From: Chloroflexota bacterium
Lineage (GTDB): Bacteria; Chloroflexota; Anaerolineae; Promineifilales; Promineifilaceae
Assembly: GCA_022616275.1 (NCBI GenBank)
Contig: JAKEFB010000031.1
Span: 1-64,000 of the forward strand
Length of the DNA stretch: 64,000 nt
Direction: 5' to 3'
The translations under genes and the position numbers were made by a program. The notes under the pieces are model-generated. The model was not told where the DNA came from and ran no database searches. It saw nothing but the letters and a program-made list of their open reading frames with translations. This document shows positions 25,522 to 34,451 of the stretch, piece by piece (positions within the stretch are counted from its first letter, which is position 1; the number at the start of each line of letters is the position of its first letter).

Positions 25522-26738
25522 GACAGGTCGGTGAAAATGGTTTTGGCCAGCTTTTGCATGGCGGCCGCCTCTTCCTCATCCAGACCAATAGTTTGCCAAT
25601 ATTGAGCCAGTAGCTCCTCTGGACCAAGGGCCTCGACGGCAATGGTATCTCCCAGCCTGGCCCGATTGCTGGAGTGGCGGTGCTTTTGGAGTTGGAAGAT
25701 CAAGGCCTTTTTGAAGCGCTCGCCGATGGCTGCTTCGTCCACCAGCGGCTCCCAATCGCGGGGGTAGCTAAGACGCACCCGGCAAATCAGGCCGTCTACG
25801 TCGTCGGCGTCCGGCAACTGGCGCAGGACGTCGGCCATGAACGTATCGGCCGAGGGGGTATCCACTTCCAGGTCCACAAAACGGCGCGTTTTCAGGGGCA
25901 TAAATTGCCAGGTGGTCCGGCCGCGGCTGACTTCGGCCAGCACGAACCCTTTTTCTTCCCTGGCCTCGCCGAAGTCAATGCGTTCGATGGAGCCGGCATA
26001 GACGATAGGCGGATGGTGGCTGCCGTTGAGGCATTGGTGGCGGTGGATGTGACCCAGGGCTACGTAATCCAGCCGTGGGTCGGCTATGACGCTGCCACTC
26101 AGGGTTAGTTCGTGGCCCAACATCACGGCCCGCTCGCTGCCGTACCTGGCGCCCTGGACGCTGGCGTGGGCAGTCAGAATGGTGGGCAAATCGGGATCAG
26201 CCTGGTCTATTAGTTCCCGGATAGCATCGTTGATCCGGCTCTCAATGATGGTCATGATCTCGTCCAGCGATTTGCCGGCCGTTTCTTCGCGGGTCATCAG
26301 AGCGCTGCGAGAGACCCAGGGCACGGTAATGATCTGGAGCGGCCGGCCCAACTCTTCCGGCCCCAGGAGTTCGATTTTATCGGCGACGTGAATGTGGGGG
26401 ACGCGGAGGGTCTTGAATTCCTGGACGGTGTGAGCCCGGCCGGCGGCCGGGGCCACGTCGTGGTTGCCCACCAGCAGAATGGTGGGAATGCCGGCTTCGG
26501 ACAGGCAGATCATCCGCTCGCCCCAGGCCCGTTGGAACGTGGGCTGTGGATTGCGGTCTTTGTAGGCATCCCCGGCAAAGATAACCAGGTCCACCTTTTC
26601 CCGGATCGCCCTATCCACGATCTGGTCCAGGGAATGAAGAAAATCTACTACCCGGACGGGCAGGCCCGTCTCCGGATCATGGCGGCCGTAATTGGCAATG
26701 TCAATGTGGGCGTCGGCAAAATGCAGCACGCGCAACAT
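25518..26738 (-). CDS. sbcD: DNA repair exonuclease SbcD/Mre11
   Basis: 406 residues. The calcineurin-like phosphoesterase motifs are intact: FADAHID (residues ~7-13), DLVIFAGDAYKDRNP, LLVGNHDVAP, LTAHASVQG and YVALGHIHRHQ, which supply the two-metal site. It is the nuclease partner of SbcC, cutting DNA hairpins and ends. It lies directly upstream of sbcC and two bases downstream of a secreted kelch protein. The stop codon falls in a palindromic element. Confidence 0.95.
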   Translation of the reverse strand: MLRVLHFADAHIDIANYGRHDPETGLPVRVVDFLHSLDQIVDRAIREKVDLVIFAGDAYKDRNPQPTFQRAWGERMICLSEAGIPTILLVGNHDVAPAAGRAHTVQEFKTLRVPHIHVADKIELLGPEELGRPLQIITVPWVSRSALMTREETAGKSLDEIMTIIESRINDAIRELIDQADPDLPTILTAHASVQGARYGSERAVMLGHELTLSGSVIADPRLDYVALGHIHRHQCLNGSHHPPIVYAGSIERIDFGEAREEKGFVLAEVSRGRTTWQFMPLKTRRFVDLEVDTPSADTFMADVLRQLPDADDVDGLICRVRLSYPRDWEPLVDEAAIGERFKKALIFQLQKHRHSSNRARLGDTIAVEALGPEELLAQYWQTIGLDEEEAAAMQKLAKTIFTDLS

Positions 26739-26740
26739 AG

Positions 26741-28762
26741 TTACCCCTCGAGGCGAATTTCATAGGGCAAGGTGGACGGGTTGGTGCCGGGTGGGGGGAA
26801 CATCCGCTCGACGATGACGTAATACCGGCCGGGACCCAGAGCTATGGTGATTACCTCGTCAATGTTGCCAATGTTGGTGCTGCTGGCCAGCCAGAACTTA
26901 TTGCTGTTGTAAAGATGAATGTCGAAATCGTTGCCCGACCCCAGGTGATTGAGGCGGATGGTGACCAACCGCGTGGAGGGTACGTCAAAGTAGAAGACAT
27001 CTACGTAATCATCTGGATGGACAAAGTAATGGAATTGAGATTGGTTAAAGGCCAACGGCCGGGCTTCTAGAAAGTTGTCGTCCGGCTCGCCGGGCCAGAT
27101 GGGCAATTGCCTGACGATCGGTAAAAAGTTGTCCAGGTCGGGCAGAAACAGCTTTTCTACCAGACTAATGATCAAATCCCCACCAGTTGTGTCCCGGTGG
27201 CCGCCCACCACCCACAAGGTATTGCCATAGAAACCACCACGCGGCCAGGTGCGGGGCGGCCGGCTGGGCTGGTTGGGGTCGTTGGTGCCCAGGTCGTAGC
27301 GGGAGTCCAGGGCAATCCAGCTATTGCTGGCCCGGTTGAACATTTCGGTGACAGGGATGGACTGGCCGGCGGCGTTGCTGCCTCCAAAAACGTACCAGTT
27401 GCCATTGGGGTCCACGGCGCTGCCGGCGTAATAACGGGGGAAGTTGAGCTGGCCGGCCGGGCTCCACTGGCCAGTGTTAGTGTTAAAGCATTCGGTGCTG
27501 GCTTCTACAGCCGGTCCCTGGGCGCCCTGGCTGATGCCGCCGGCCACGCAGACGTAGTCAACGCCACCAATATTTTGCAGGCCGGCCACGTGGCCGAAGC
27601 GGCCGGTGCTCATCGGCGTTTGGGAAATCCACTGGTCCAGGCTGGGCGAATAGCGGACCGTCATATCAATGGCGTCCCAGCCGGTGGTCTGCCCTGGAGC
27701 GGGAACCGGGCCTTGCAGGCCACCGGTTAAATAGTAGCCACTGACCCCCTGAATAGTGGCGGCTACGGCCCACGAATAAGCGGCCGGTACGCCGCTGGGC
27801 CAAAGGTTGTTTGGCGCTGCTGTGTCCCAATACCCGCCGGCAATGTCGTAGAACCAGTGAGTGCCGTCGTAGCTGTTATTGTTGCCCACATAGCCGGCCG
27901 GCAGGTAAATGCGGCCAGCCAAGTAAGCGGCCGTGGTGTTGGAGTAGCCCAGGTTGTCTGGGCCGGGCATGTTGGCCAGTTGGGTCCAGGTGTTGCTGGT
28001 GACGTTAAAACGATCGGTCCGGCCGGTGCGTACCGGGTTGCCACTCAACGAGGTCTGGCCGGCAATGACGTACAGGTTGTCATGGACCATAACGGCTGCG
28101 TGGCGGCTGCGTGGTACGGGCATCAGGGGGGGGACAACTTCCCAGTTATTGAAATACTCAATCCAGGCGGATAGGTCCAATACGGCGTCGCCGCTGGCGC
28201 CAAAGTTCCAATCCGCTACCTCGACGTAATAGGTCTGGCCGGCGACCACAGACACGGCTACCTGAGAGGTGAAGCCCACCTCGTCGTCGTTGCAGGCGAG
28301 TTGTACCATGCTGGCGCAACTTCCGGCGTAGATGGCCAGAACCGTATCGTAGTTGCTGCCGATCGTCTCAATGGTTACCCAACCGCTGACGGCCGGCGTG
28401 AACCTATACCAGACAGTCCGATACCCCTGGGGATTGGGCGGCGAGCCCCACATGCAGCCCAGGATGGGGTCAGCGGCGGACTCGGTCATGTTGTTGGTGA
28501 TGGTCTGGCCGCCATCGGGCAGACCCAGGACGGAGGCGTTGCTGCAGGTATCGGCCGCCGGCACACCCTCCGGGTTTTGCAGAAAATCCGGCGGTAGAAC
28601 GGGTTCCAGTTCAATTGGTTGTTGCCTTAACTCCCACTCCCCAGCCACCATTTGTTCCAGGGGCGCGCTCAAAGGGACAGCTTCAGGTTGGCTGTCCTGG
28701 GCTGAGACCAGCACGGCCGTGCCCACTATCAATACGAACAGCAAAATAAATTGACGGCGCAT
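26741..28762 (-). CDS. secreted kelch-repeat protein with PPC-like domains
   Basis: 673 residues. It has a signal peptide (MRRQFILLFVLIVGTAVLVSA, probable cut near residue 21). A first prepeptidase C-terminal (PPC)-like beta domain lies at ~70-205 (YRFTPAVSGWVTIET... YAGSC). A kelch/galactose-oxidase-like propeller lies at ~215-545 with repeats such as YVIAGQTS, YVFGGSNAAG and WVVGGHRDT. After FLPIVRQLPIWPGEPDD, a second PPC-like domain (DVFYFDVPSTRLVTIRL) ends the protein. It is extracellular; ligand and enzymatic role are unknown. GGAG lies 6 bases before ATG. Its place just before sbcDC is unlikely to be functional. Confidence 0.85.
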   Translation of the reverse strand: MRRQFILLFVLIVGTAVLVSAQDSQPEAVPLSAPLEQMVAGEWELRQQPIELEPVLPPDFLQNPEGVPAADTCSNASVLGLPDGGQTITNNMTESAADPILGCMWGSPPNPQGYRTVWYRFTPAVSGWVTIETIGSNYDTVLAIYAGSCASMVQLACNDDEVGFTSQVAVSVVAGQTYYVEVADWNFGASGDAVLDLSAWIEYFNNWEVVPPLMPVPRSRHAAVMVHDNLYVIAGQTSLSGNPVRTGRTDRFNVTSNTWTQLANMPGPDNLGYSNTTAAYLAGRIYLPAGYVGNNNSYDGTHWFYDIAGGYWDTAAPNNLWPSGVPAAYSWAVAATIQGVSGYYLTGGLQGPVPAPGQTTGWDAIDMTVRYSPSLDQWISQTPMSTGRFGHVAGLQNIGGVDYVCVAGGISQGAQGPAVEASTECFNTNTGQWSPAGQLNFPRYYAGSAVDPNGNWYVFGGSNAAGQSIPVTEMFNRASNSWIALDSRYDLGTNDPNQPSRPPRTWPRGGFYGNTLWVVGGHRDTTGGDLIISLVEKLFLPDLDNFLPIVRQLPIWPGEPDDNFLEARPLAFNQSQFHYFVHPDDYVDVFYFDVPSTRLVTIRLNHLGSGNDFDIHLYNSNKFWLASSTNIGNIDEVITIALGPGRYYVIVERMFPPPGTNPSTLPYEIRLEG

Positions 28763-28800
28763 TCTAATCTCCTATCGCTTGGTCACCTGATTGTACCGGT

Positions 28801-28908
28801 GAAAAGGCTGTAGGGCGAAAAAATGGAGAAAATCTTGCCCAACGCATTGGTCGAGCCTGGACGTCAGATAAAAGCGCCGTTGAAATTCTGGCCGAGATGC
28901 GCCGATGA
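28801..28908 (+). pseudogene. possible remnant of a VapB-like antitoxin
   Basis: A start-less reading frame in the kelch/ileS gap encodes about 35 residues ending GRAWTSDKSAVEILAEMRR then TGA. This resembles the C-terminal tail of some VapB-type antitoxins (W-x-S-D-K-S-x-E-I-I-x-x-I-R). A stop lies just upstream and there is no usable start. This is a weak call; chance coding is possible. Confidence 0.25.
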
Positions 28909-28970
28909 ATTGCACAATGGATAGAAAATCGTAACCGTTCAATTGTCAACTAGATAAGGGTCGCCAATTG

Positions 28971-31900
28971 TTACACTTTCCACAGGCTTAAGGTTACTTC
29001 ATGGTCGTCAACCTGGATGGCCTGGGAATAGGCGCCCTGTTCAGGCTGGCCGGCCGCCAGGCTGGTAGCCAGGGTTTCCTGTTGGATATAGCCGGCAAAG
29101 TTTTGCAGAGCCGCAGCTACATCGCCGCTGGCTTCATAAGTGAGGGCGATGCGGTCGTCCAGGGCCAGGCCGGCGTCCTTGCGCATGGTGTTGATGGCCC
29201 GCACCAGGTCACGGGCGTGGCCTTCTTGGATCAGCTCAGGGGTAAGGGTGGTATCCACAGCCACGGTGATCCCTTTTTCGCTGGCCACAGCCAGGCCGCC
29301 TCGCGATTCCGTCTGCACCAGGACCTCGTCGGCGTTGAGTTCGACCGTCTGGCCGTCTACGTCCAGCCTGAGCGAGCGGCCGCTTTGCAGCGTTCTGGCC
29401 GCCTCGGCCGGGTCCAGCCCGGCCAGGGCCGCCCGAACTTTGGGGAAGAGGCTGCCGAACTTTGGCCCCAGCGCCCGGTTATTGGGCAGCAGCTTGTAAT
29501 TGACCAGCTCCCCGACCTCGGAGACGATTTCGACGTCCTTGACGTTAATCTCTTCCTCAAGCACGTCAATTAACTCCAGCAGGTCGTTCTGCGCTTGCTG
29601 GCTGCCGACGTGAACACGGGCCCTGGCCAATGGCTGGCGCAGCTTGAAATCGGCCGCGCTGCGGGCTGAGCGGCCGAGACTGGCCACGTTGATCGCCAGA
29701 CGCATCTTATCCAGGAGGGCCTGATCCGGGCTGGCCGGGTCGGCCGTGGGCCAGTTGTCGTGGTGGATGCTGAGCGGGGCTTCCGGATTGACGCTGTGGA
29801 CCAGGTTCTGGTACATAGCCTCGGTGGTGAAGGGGATGAACGGCGCCAGCAGCCTGGCCAGCTCGACCAGAACGTGGTAGAGCGTGGCATAGGCGGCCGC
29901 TTTGTCGGCGTCGGTTTCGCTTTTCCAGAAGCGGCGGCGTGAGCGGCGCACGTACCAGTTGGACAGGTCGTCCAGCAACGCCTCCAGGGCGGCGGTCGCT
30001 TTGTCGGCGGTAAAGACCTCCAGGTTTTGGGTAACTTCCAACGTGGTTTCGTCCAGGCGGGTCAGGATCCAGCGGTCCAGTTGGGCGTGAGCGGCGATGG
30101 GCGACCGGTAGCGCGCGGCCAACTCGCTGCTCGCCAACCCCTGTTCGCCGGCGTCCGGCTGCCAGTTGTCCAGGTTGGCGTAAGTAACCAGGAAGGAGTA
30201 GACGTTCCACAAGGGAATAAGAAAGCGCCGCCGGGTCTCATTAGCCAGGTTATAGCCAAAGAGCAAATTTTGCTCCGGCTTGTGATTGGCAAAGAGCCAG
30301 CGCATCGTGTCGGCGCCCATGTTGTCGGCCCCTTCGTTGAACTCGATGGCGTTACCCCATGATTTGTGCATGGCCCGGCCGTCCTCGCCCAACAACAGGG
30401 CGTAGCCGAACAGGTTTTTGAACGGCGGCCGGTTCGTCAAGACCGTACTCTGGGCCAGCAGGCTATAGAACCAGTTGCGGAACTGGCCGGGGAAGCTTTC
30501 GGTAACAAAGTCGGCCGGGAACCACTTTTCCCAGTATTCCGGGTGGTCGCGATAGTGTAGCGTGCTGTAGGCGACGATGCCGGCGTCCAGCCAGGGATTG
30601 CCGACGTCGGGGATGCGAGAGGCCCGGCCGCCGCACTCAGGACAGGCGATCTTGACGGCATCTATATAGGGGCGGTGGGGAGAATGGCCCTGGAATTCTT
30701 CCCAGCCCTCAATGGCCCGTTCTTCCAGCTCGTACTCGCTGCCGACGACGTGGAAGTGGCCGCAGGCCGGGTCTTCGCAGACCCAGATAGGCAGGGCCAG
30801 GCCGTAGTAGCGCTTCTTGCTGATCATCCAGTCGTGCATATTGCGCAGCCAGTCCATTTCCCGGTCGTAGCCAAAGCCGGGGAACCAGTTGATTTCATCT
30901 ACTACGTCCATGATCTGGTAGCGCAGGCTGCGGGCCTTTTCTTCCGGGGTCACTGCCTCGCGCGGCTTGTCGTAGAGCGGGCCGGTGTCAATGAACCACT
31001 CGTCTACCAGCCGGTAGACCAGCTCTTCGCCGCAGCGCCAGCAGTGGGGGTAACGGTGGGTGTAGCGCTGCCGGCGGTAAAAGAGGCCCTCGTGCCGCAG
31101 ATTTTCCAGAATGTCCTCGGCCACGCCGTAGACGGAGCGGCCGGTTAGCCAGTCGAAGCCCTCGACGTAGACACCGTTCTCGTCCAGAGGGGCGATCACC
31201 GGCAGATAATTTTCCCGGCTAAGCTGGAAGTCCTCCCCACCGCAGCCAGGGGCGATGTGGACGACGCCGGTCCCTTCGGCGGCGCTCACTTCCTCCCAGG
31301 GGATGACGACGTGCCGGTAGCCCATCTCCTCGAAGGCCCGCCTGGCGGCCGGCAGCTTGTCAAAGGGGCCGTCGTAGAGCCAGCCAACCATCTCTTCGCC
31401 CTGCAACTCTTCCAGCACTTCATAATCGCCGGTAAGAGTGTTGGCCACGGCCTCTTTGGCCAGGTAGTACCTCCAGCCGTCGTCCTTTTGCAGCACCTTG
31501 ACGTAGGTCAGGTCAGGGCCAACGGCCGCAGCCACGTTGCTGGTCAGCGTCCAGGGCGTGGTCGTCCAGACGAGCAGCGCTTCTTTGTCCCGGCCGACGA
31601 GGGGGAACTTGAGAAAGACGGCATCGTGGGTCACTTCAAAGTAGCCCTCGGTGACGATTTCGTGCTGGCTGATGCCGGTGCCGCAACGGGCGCACCAGGG
31701 CATGACGTCGTGCCCCTTGTAAATCCAGCCCTTTTCAAAGCATTTCTGCAAAAAGCCCCAGATCTGGTAATTATTCTCGTCGCTGAAGGTGAAGTAGGAG
31801 CCGCCAACCTCCGGCCGGCCCAGGCGGCCGACGACCGCTTCGGCCGTAGCCGTGATGGCTCCTTTTGGGCCGTAGTAGGTAACGGTCTGCTGCGGGTCTT

Positions 31901-32381
31901 GTTCCAGTTGGTCGCGCAGACGGCGCAGCCCCTCCGGGTCGTTCCATTCCATCCAGTAACCCAGGCGCATAGATTGATCGGTCTGGACAGCGGCGTACTT
32001 GAGCACCTGCAGCTTGCAGGCATTGGTAAAATTGGCCAGGCCGTACTTTTCGATCTCCCGCTTGCTGTTAAAGCCCAGGACTTTTTCCACGTTGACCTCA
32101 ACCCACAACCCCTGGCAGTCAAAGCCGTTTTGCCAGCGCTGGTTGTAGCCCTGCATAGCCTTGAAACGCTGGTAGAGGTCTTTGTAGGTGCGGCCCCAGG
32201 CGTGGTGGACGCCCATCGGGTTGTTGGCGGTAATAGGACCGTCCAGGAAGCTCCACTGCTTGTCACTGTTGGCCCGCAATTCCTGGAGCTGGCGAAAAGC
32301 ATCAGTCGTTTGCCAGAAGGCCAGGATGGCCCGCTCCAGTTTGACGAAATCTACTTTATTGGGTACGTCCTTAAATGCCAT
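28971..32381 (-). CDS. ileS: isoleucyl-tRNA synthetase with swapped HIGH motif (GVHH)
   Basis: About 1136 residues. IleRS charges tRNA-Ile in the cytoplasm. ATG 32381 has AGGAG 7 bases upstream. The class I signature that is normally HIGH reads GVHH (residues 57-60, in NNPMGVHHAWG). The KMSKS loop reads AMHKSWGN (M671-N676). Two Cys pairs lie around WVCEDPACGHF and IACPECGG. The C-terminus lacks the zinc finger of classic bacterial IleRS and has LIQEGHARDLVRAINTMRKDAGL, as in type-2 (eukaryote-like) enzymes. The swapped motif is, from memory, reported in type-2 enzymes with extreme mupirocin resistance. It is controlled by the T-box at 34040-34350 through an operon with alaX. Confidence 0.95.
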   Translation of the reverse strand: MAFKDVPNKVDFVKLERAILAFWQTTDAFRQLQELRANSDKQWSFLDGPITANNPMGVHHAWGRTYKDLYQRFKAMQGYNQRWQNGFDCQGLWVEVNVEKVLGFNSKREIEKYGLANFTNACKLQVLKYAAVQTDQSMRLGYWMEWNDPEGLRRLRDQLEQDPQQTVTYYGPKGAITATAEAVVGRLGRPEVGGSYFTFSDENNYQIWGFLQKCFEKGWIYKGHDVMPWCARCGTGISQHEIVTEGYFEVTHDAVFLKFPLVGRDKEALLVWTTTPWTLTSNVAAAVGPDLTYVKVLQKDDGWRYYLAKEAVANTLTGDYEVLEELQGEEMVGWLYDGPFDKLPAARRAFEEMGYRHVVIPWEEVSAAEGTGVVHIAPGCGGEDFQLSRENYLPVIAPLDENGVYVEGFDWLTGRSVYGVAEDILENLRHEGLFYRRQRYTHRYPHCWRCGEELVYRLVDEWFIDTGPLYDKPREAVTPEEKARSLRYQIMDVVDEINWFPGFGYDREMDWLRNMHDWMISKKRYYGLALPIWVCEDPACGHFHVVGSEYELEERAIEGWEEFQGHSPHRPYIDAVKIACPECGGRASRIPDVGNPWLDAGIVAYSTLHYRDHPEYWEKWFPADFVTESFPGQFRNWFYSLLAQSTVLTNRPPFKNLFGYALLLGEDGRAMHKSWGNAIEFNEGADNMGADTMRWLFANHKPEQNLLFGYNLANETRRRFLIPLWNVYSFLVTYANLDNWQPDAGEQGLASSELAARYRSPIAAHAQLDRWILTRLDETTLEVTQNLEVFTADKATAALEALLDDLSNWYVRRSRRRFWKSETDADKAAAYATLYHVLVELARLLAPFIPFTTEAMYQNLVHSVNPEAPLSIHHDNWPTADPASPDQALLDKMRLAINVASLGRSARSAADFKLRQPLARARVHVGSQQAQNDLLELIDVLEEEINVKDVEIVSEVGELVNYKLLPNNRALGPKFGSLFPKVRAALAGLDPAEAARTLQSGRSLRLDVDGQTVELNADEVLVQTESRGGLAVASEKGITVAVDTTLTPELIQEGHARDLVRAINTMRKDAGLALDDRIALTYEASGDVAAALQNFAGYIQQETLATSLAAGQPEQGAYSQAIQVDDHEVTLSLWKV

Positions 32382-32397
32382 TGTCTTCTCTCCTGTA

Positions 32398-33102
32398 TCA
32401 GCGTTCATCATGAAAATCTGCGTCCCGTTGTATTGCCGGTTGGTAGCGCACGTAGCGGGTTTCCACGGCCGCCAGGCCATCGCCCCGGACCATCTTCACC
32501 GGCCAGCCGTATTCGTCCAGCCAGACGGTCCGTTCCTGGTTGTCCCAGCGAATGGAGAACGGCCGGGCCACGACACGTTGCCGGGCCACGACCAGCACCT
32601 CCTCCTGGCCGGCCGTCAGGTACACTTCTACCGGCCGCAGGACAAAGGCAGCGCTCTTGTCTAACGTTAAAGCGGGAAAGGCCGGCCGGCCGCCGGCCGC
32701 CCGGACCAGCAGGCCCAGGGCGGCCGTGGCCGGGAACCAGAAAAGCATCCCGGCCGGCCACCCGGCCACCGTTTCCAAACGCTGGCCATTCACGTCGCGG
32801 CTCAAGGAGACCATTGGCCCATCTAATAGCACGTCACCGGTCATGCGTGTCTCCGGCCCGAAGAAGCGAAACTTGAGTCGTTCCGGCCGGCCGGCCGGGT
32901 TGAGCGTCAGGTGGTACAGTGTGCTCTCGCCGCTGGCGGCCTGCCGGGCGTCCAGGTCCACGCGCAGGAAATGGTAGCCGTTCACGGCCTCCGTCCACCG
33001 CCACAGCTCTTCGGCCCCGGCCGGCCGGCCGTCCTGTTCATAGTGCAGCCGGCCGGCGGCCAGAGGTTTTTCGTAGTCCAGCTCGCGAATAATAAATCGC
33101 AT
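32398..33102 (-). CDS. conserved-looking protein of unknown function in the alaX-ileS operon
   Basis: About 234 residues (MRFIIRELDYEKPLAAGRLHY...), soluble, rich in beta-strand patterns and Arg/Gly/Ala. I recognise no domain. A C-terminal YARCH-like beta stretch, VWLDEYGWPVKMVRGDGL, resembles the sheet edge of lipoprotein-carrier-like DUFs but this is not convincing. GTG at 33111 is an alternative start. The DNA is unusually dense in GGCCGGCC. It lies 16 bases upstream of ileS, so the T-box should control it too. Confidence 0.65.
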   Translation of the reverse strand: MRFIIRELDYEKPLAAGRLHYEQDGRPAGAEELWRWTEAVNGYHFLRVDLDARQAASGESTLYHLTLNPAGRPERLKFRFFGPETRMTGDVLLDGPMVSLSRDVNGQRLETVAGWPAGMLFWFPATAALGLLVRAAGGRPAFPALTLDKSAAFVLRPVEVYLTAGQEEVLVVARQRVVARPFSIRWDNQERTVWLDEYGWPVKMVRGDGLAAVETRYVRYQPAIQRDADFHDER

Positions 33103-33106
33103 AGCG

Positions 33107-33220
33107 TCCACTTAAAGAACGCGAATGTCGCCAATGAACGAATGATGCGAATAAGTTTTAATAAATCATTCGCGGCATTCGCCTGATTTGTAGCCATTCG
33201 CGATAAAAATCAGCTTTCAC
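33107..33220. repeat. CGCGAATG-type dispersed repeat, copy 1
   Basis: The alaX/unknown-gene gap consists of CGCGAATG-, CGCCAATGAACGAATG- and ATTCGCG-like words in both orientations. The word series matches the element at 63126-63210, so this is a dispersed family. Confidence 0.65.
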
Positions 33221-33223
33221 TCC

Positions 33224-33934
33224 TTACTCATCCAATTCGATGTAGATTCGCTTGTTAATCTTGCCTTTGCTCAGATAGTTGGCGATCCGCATCCGGCCGA
33301 CTTCGCGGGTGTTGGCTACGTGGGTGCCGCCGTCGGCTTGCAGGTCCAGGCCGACGATCTCCACCGTCCGCACTTGCTGGATGCCGGCCGGCAGCAGGTT
33401 GATCTTGGTCCGGATCAGGTCGGGAATCTCGAAGGCCTTGTCCCGGGGCAGAATATCCACCACCACCGGCCGGGCAGCGACTACTTCCTGGTTGACGGCC
33501 GCCTCGATCTCGGCTACCAGTTCCTGGCGCATCGTCTCAAATTCAAAGTCCATCCGGCCGGCCAGCGGTTCCATGTTGCCGCCGGTAACCGAAGCCTGGT
33601 AATCACGCCAGATGACGCCACAGAGGATGTGCATGGCAGTGTGGGTGCGCATCAACTTGTAGCGCCGGTCCCAGTCCAGCCGGCCGGTCACGACCGTGCC
33701 CACGGCCGGCGGGTTGCCGTCCAGCAGGTGGACGAGCTGGCCCTCGACGCGCTTGAGACCCGTCACCGGCCACCTCTGGCTGCCGGCCGAGAGCGTGCCC
33801 AGGTCATTCGGCTGCCCACCTCCACCCGGGTAAAACGCCGTCTGTTCTAGCACCACGCTGCCCTCCGCCAATCCTGTCACCGTCGCCTCAAACTCCCGCA
33901 AATAAGAATCGGTTGCATACAATAAATTTGTCAT
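33224..33934 (-). CDS. alanyl-tRNA editing protein, AlaX family
   Basis: 236 residues. AlaX proteins hydrolyse Ser-tRNA-Ala (or Gly-tRNA-Ala) made by mistake. The N-terminal barrel has TAFYPGGGGQPNDLG. The editing core has the HxxxH motif HTAMH, and the second metal motif reads DGGTH where AlaRS editing domains have CGGTH, so one usual Cys ligand is Asp. GAGGT lies ~6 bases before ATG. It is the first gene after an isoleucine T-box, an unexpected partner for ileS in one transcript. The protein is full length and the other motifs are intact. Confidence 0.9.
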   Translation of the reverse strand: MTNLLYATDSYLREFEATVTGLAEGSVVLEQTAFYPGGGGQPNDLGTLSAGSQRWPVTGLKRVEGQLVHLLDGNPPAVGTVVTGRLDWDRRYKLMRTHTAMHILCGVIWRDYQASVTGGNMEPLAGRMDFEFETMRQELVAEIEAAVNQEVVAARPVVVDILPRDKAFEIPDLIRTKINLLPAGIQQVRTVEIVGLDLQADGGTHVANTREVGRMRIANYLSKGKINKRIYIELDE

Positions 33935-33989
33935 TGCTTTACCTCAGTCACTTCGGAAGCCTCAGTGCAGGCTCTCACTCCTTTCCACT

Positions 33990-34036
33990 CATCGCTCGTA
34001 ATTGGCCTTGCCAACTGCACTCATTGCTCATTGCTT
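33990..34036. repeat. short tandem repeat tract, unit TCATTGC
   Basis: CACTCATCGCTCG and CACTCATTGCTCATTGCT lie between the T-box terminator and alaX. They use the same unit type as the acpS tract at 2401-2449. Confidence 0.7.
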
Positions 34037-34039
34037 AAA

Positions 34040-34350
34040 AAACAAAAACGCCTTCATCCCAACCTTGGGACGAAGGCGCATATCCTCCGCGGTACCACCC
34101 AAATTCCCGGCGCGTTGGCGCCGGACGCTCATTCAACGACGGCCGGAGTAGCGGCTTATCGTTGCTTTCCCGGTAACGTGGGACAAATCCGGCCAGGCCT
34201 ACTGGGTCACTGTTAATGGCGACTGTTTAGTTGGCAGCTCCGGAGGGATTTTCGGCCGTTTGTCTTGCGCCTGACTTCCACCGTCTCAGGCTCGCTGGCC
34301 AATCAACGCTGGCTTACTCGTCTCCATCATTGCTATTGGTTATTCACGTG
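34040..34350 (-). promoter_or_regulatory. T-box leader, isoleucine specifier (ATC), controlling alaX-ileS
   Basis: Read on the minus strand: Stem I begins GATGGAGACGAGTA, its apical hairpin is GAGCCTGA-GACGGTGGAAG-TCAGGC, and the specifier loop reads GAAAATCCC with ATC (34249-34247), an Ile codon. It closes with CTCC pairing to GGAG. The T-box GGGTGGTACCGCGG lies at 34100-34087. A terminator stem CGCCTTCG...TGAAGGCG with T-runs lies at 34079-34037. Uncharged tRNA-Ile should favour the antiterminator and let transcription reach alaX, the unknown gene and ileS. Confidence 0.93.
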
Positions 34351-34356
34351 GCGGAG

Positions 34357-34385
34357 ATTATGCCAGAACCAGAGGTGAAAGTCAA
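34357..34385 (-). promoter_or_regulatory. sigma70 promoter of the T-box/alaX/ileS operon
   Basis: TTGACT at 34385-34380, a 17-base spacer and CATAAT at 34362-34357. The start is predicted near 34350, directly before Stem I of the T-box. Confidence 0.8.
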
Positions 34386-34451
34386 CTGGCACGACGGACC
34401 TGAAATGCCCTTCATTGGAGGTTGGGCGATACTCTGATAAAATCACCGTCC

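Noticed and set aside
28764-28949. A 61-residue minus-strand frame upstream of the kelch gene
   Set aside because: TTG start without ribosome site; more likely leader DNA. A TTGACA is present but no good -10 follows.
31257-32876. A 539-residue open frame on the plus strand
   Set aside because: It lies antisense to ileS and the gene before it. The sense frame has all IleRS motifs; this is a GC-rich shadow.
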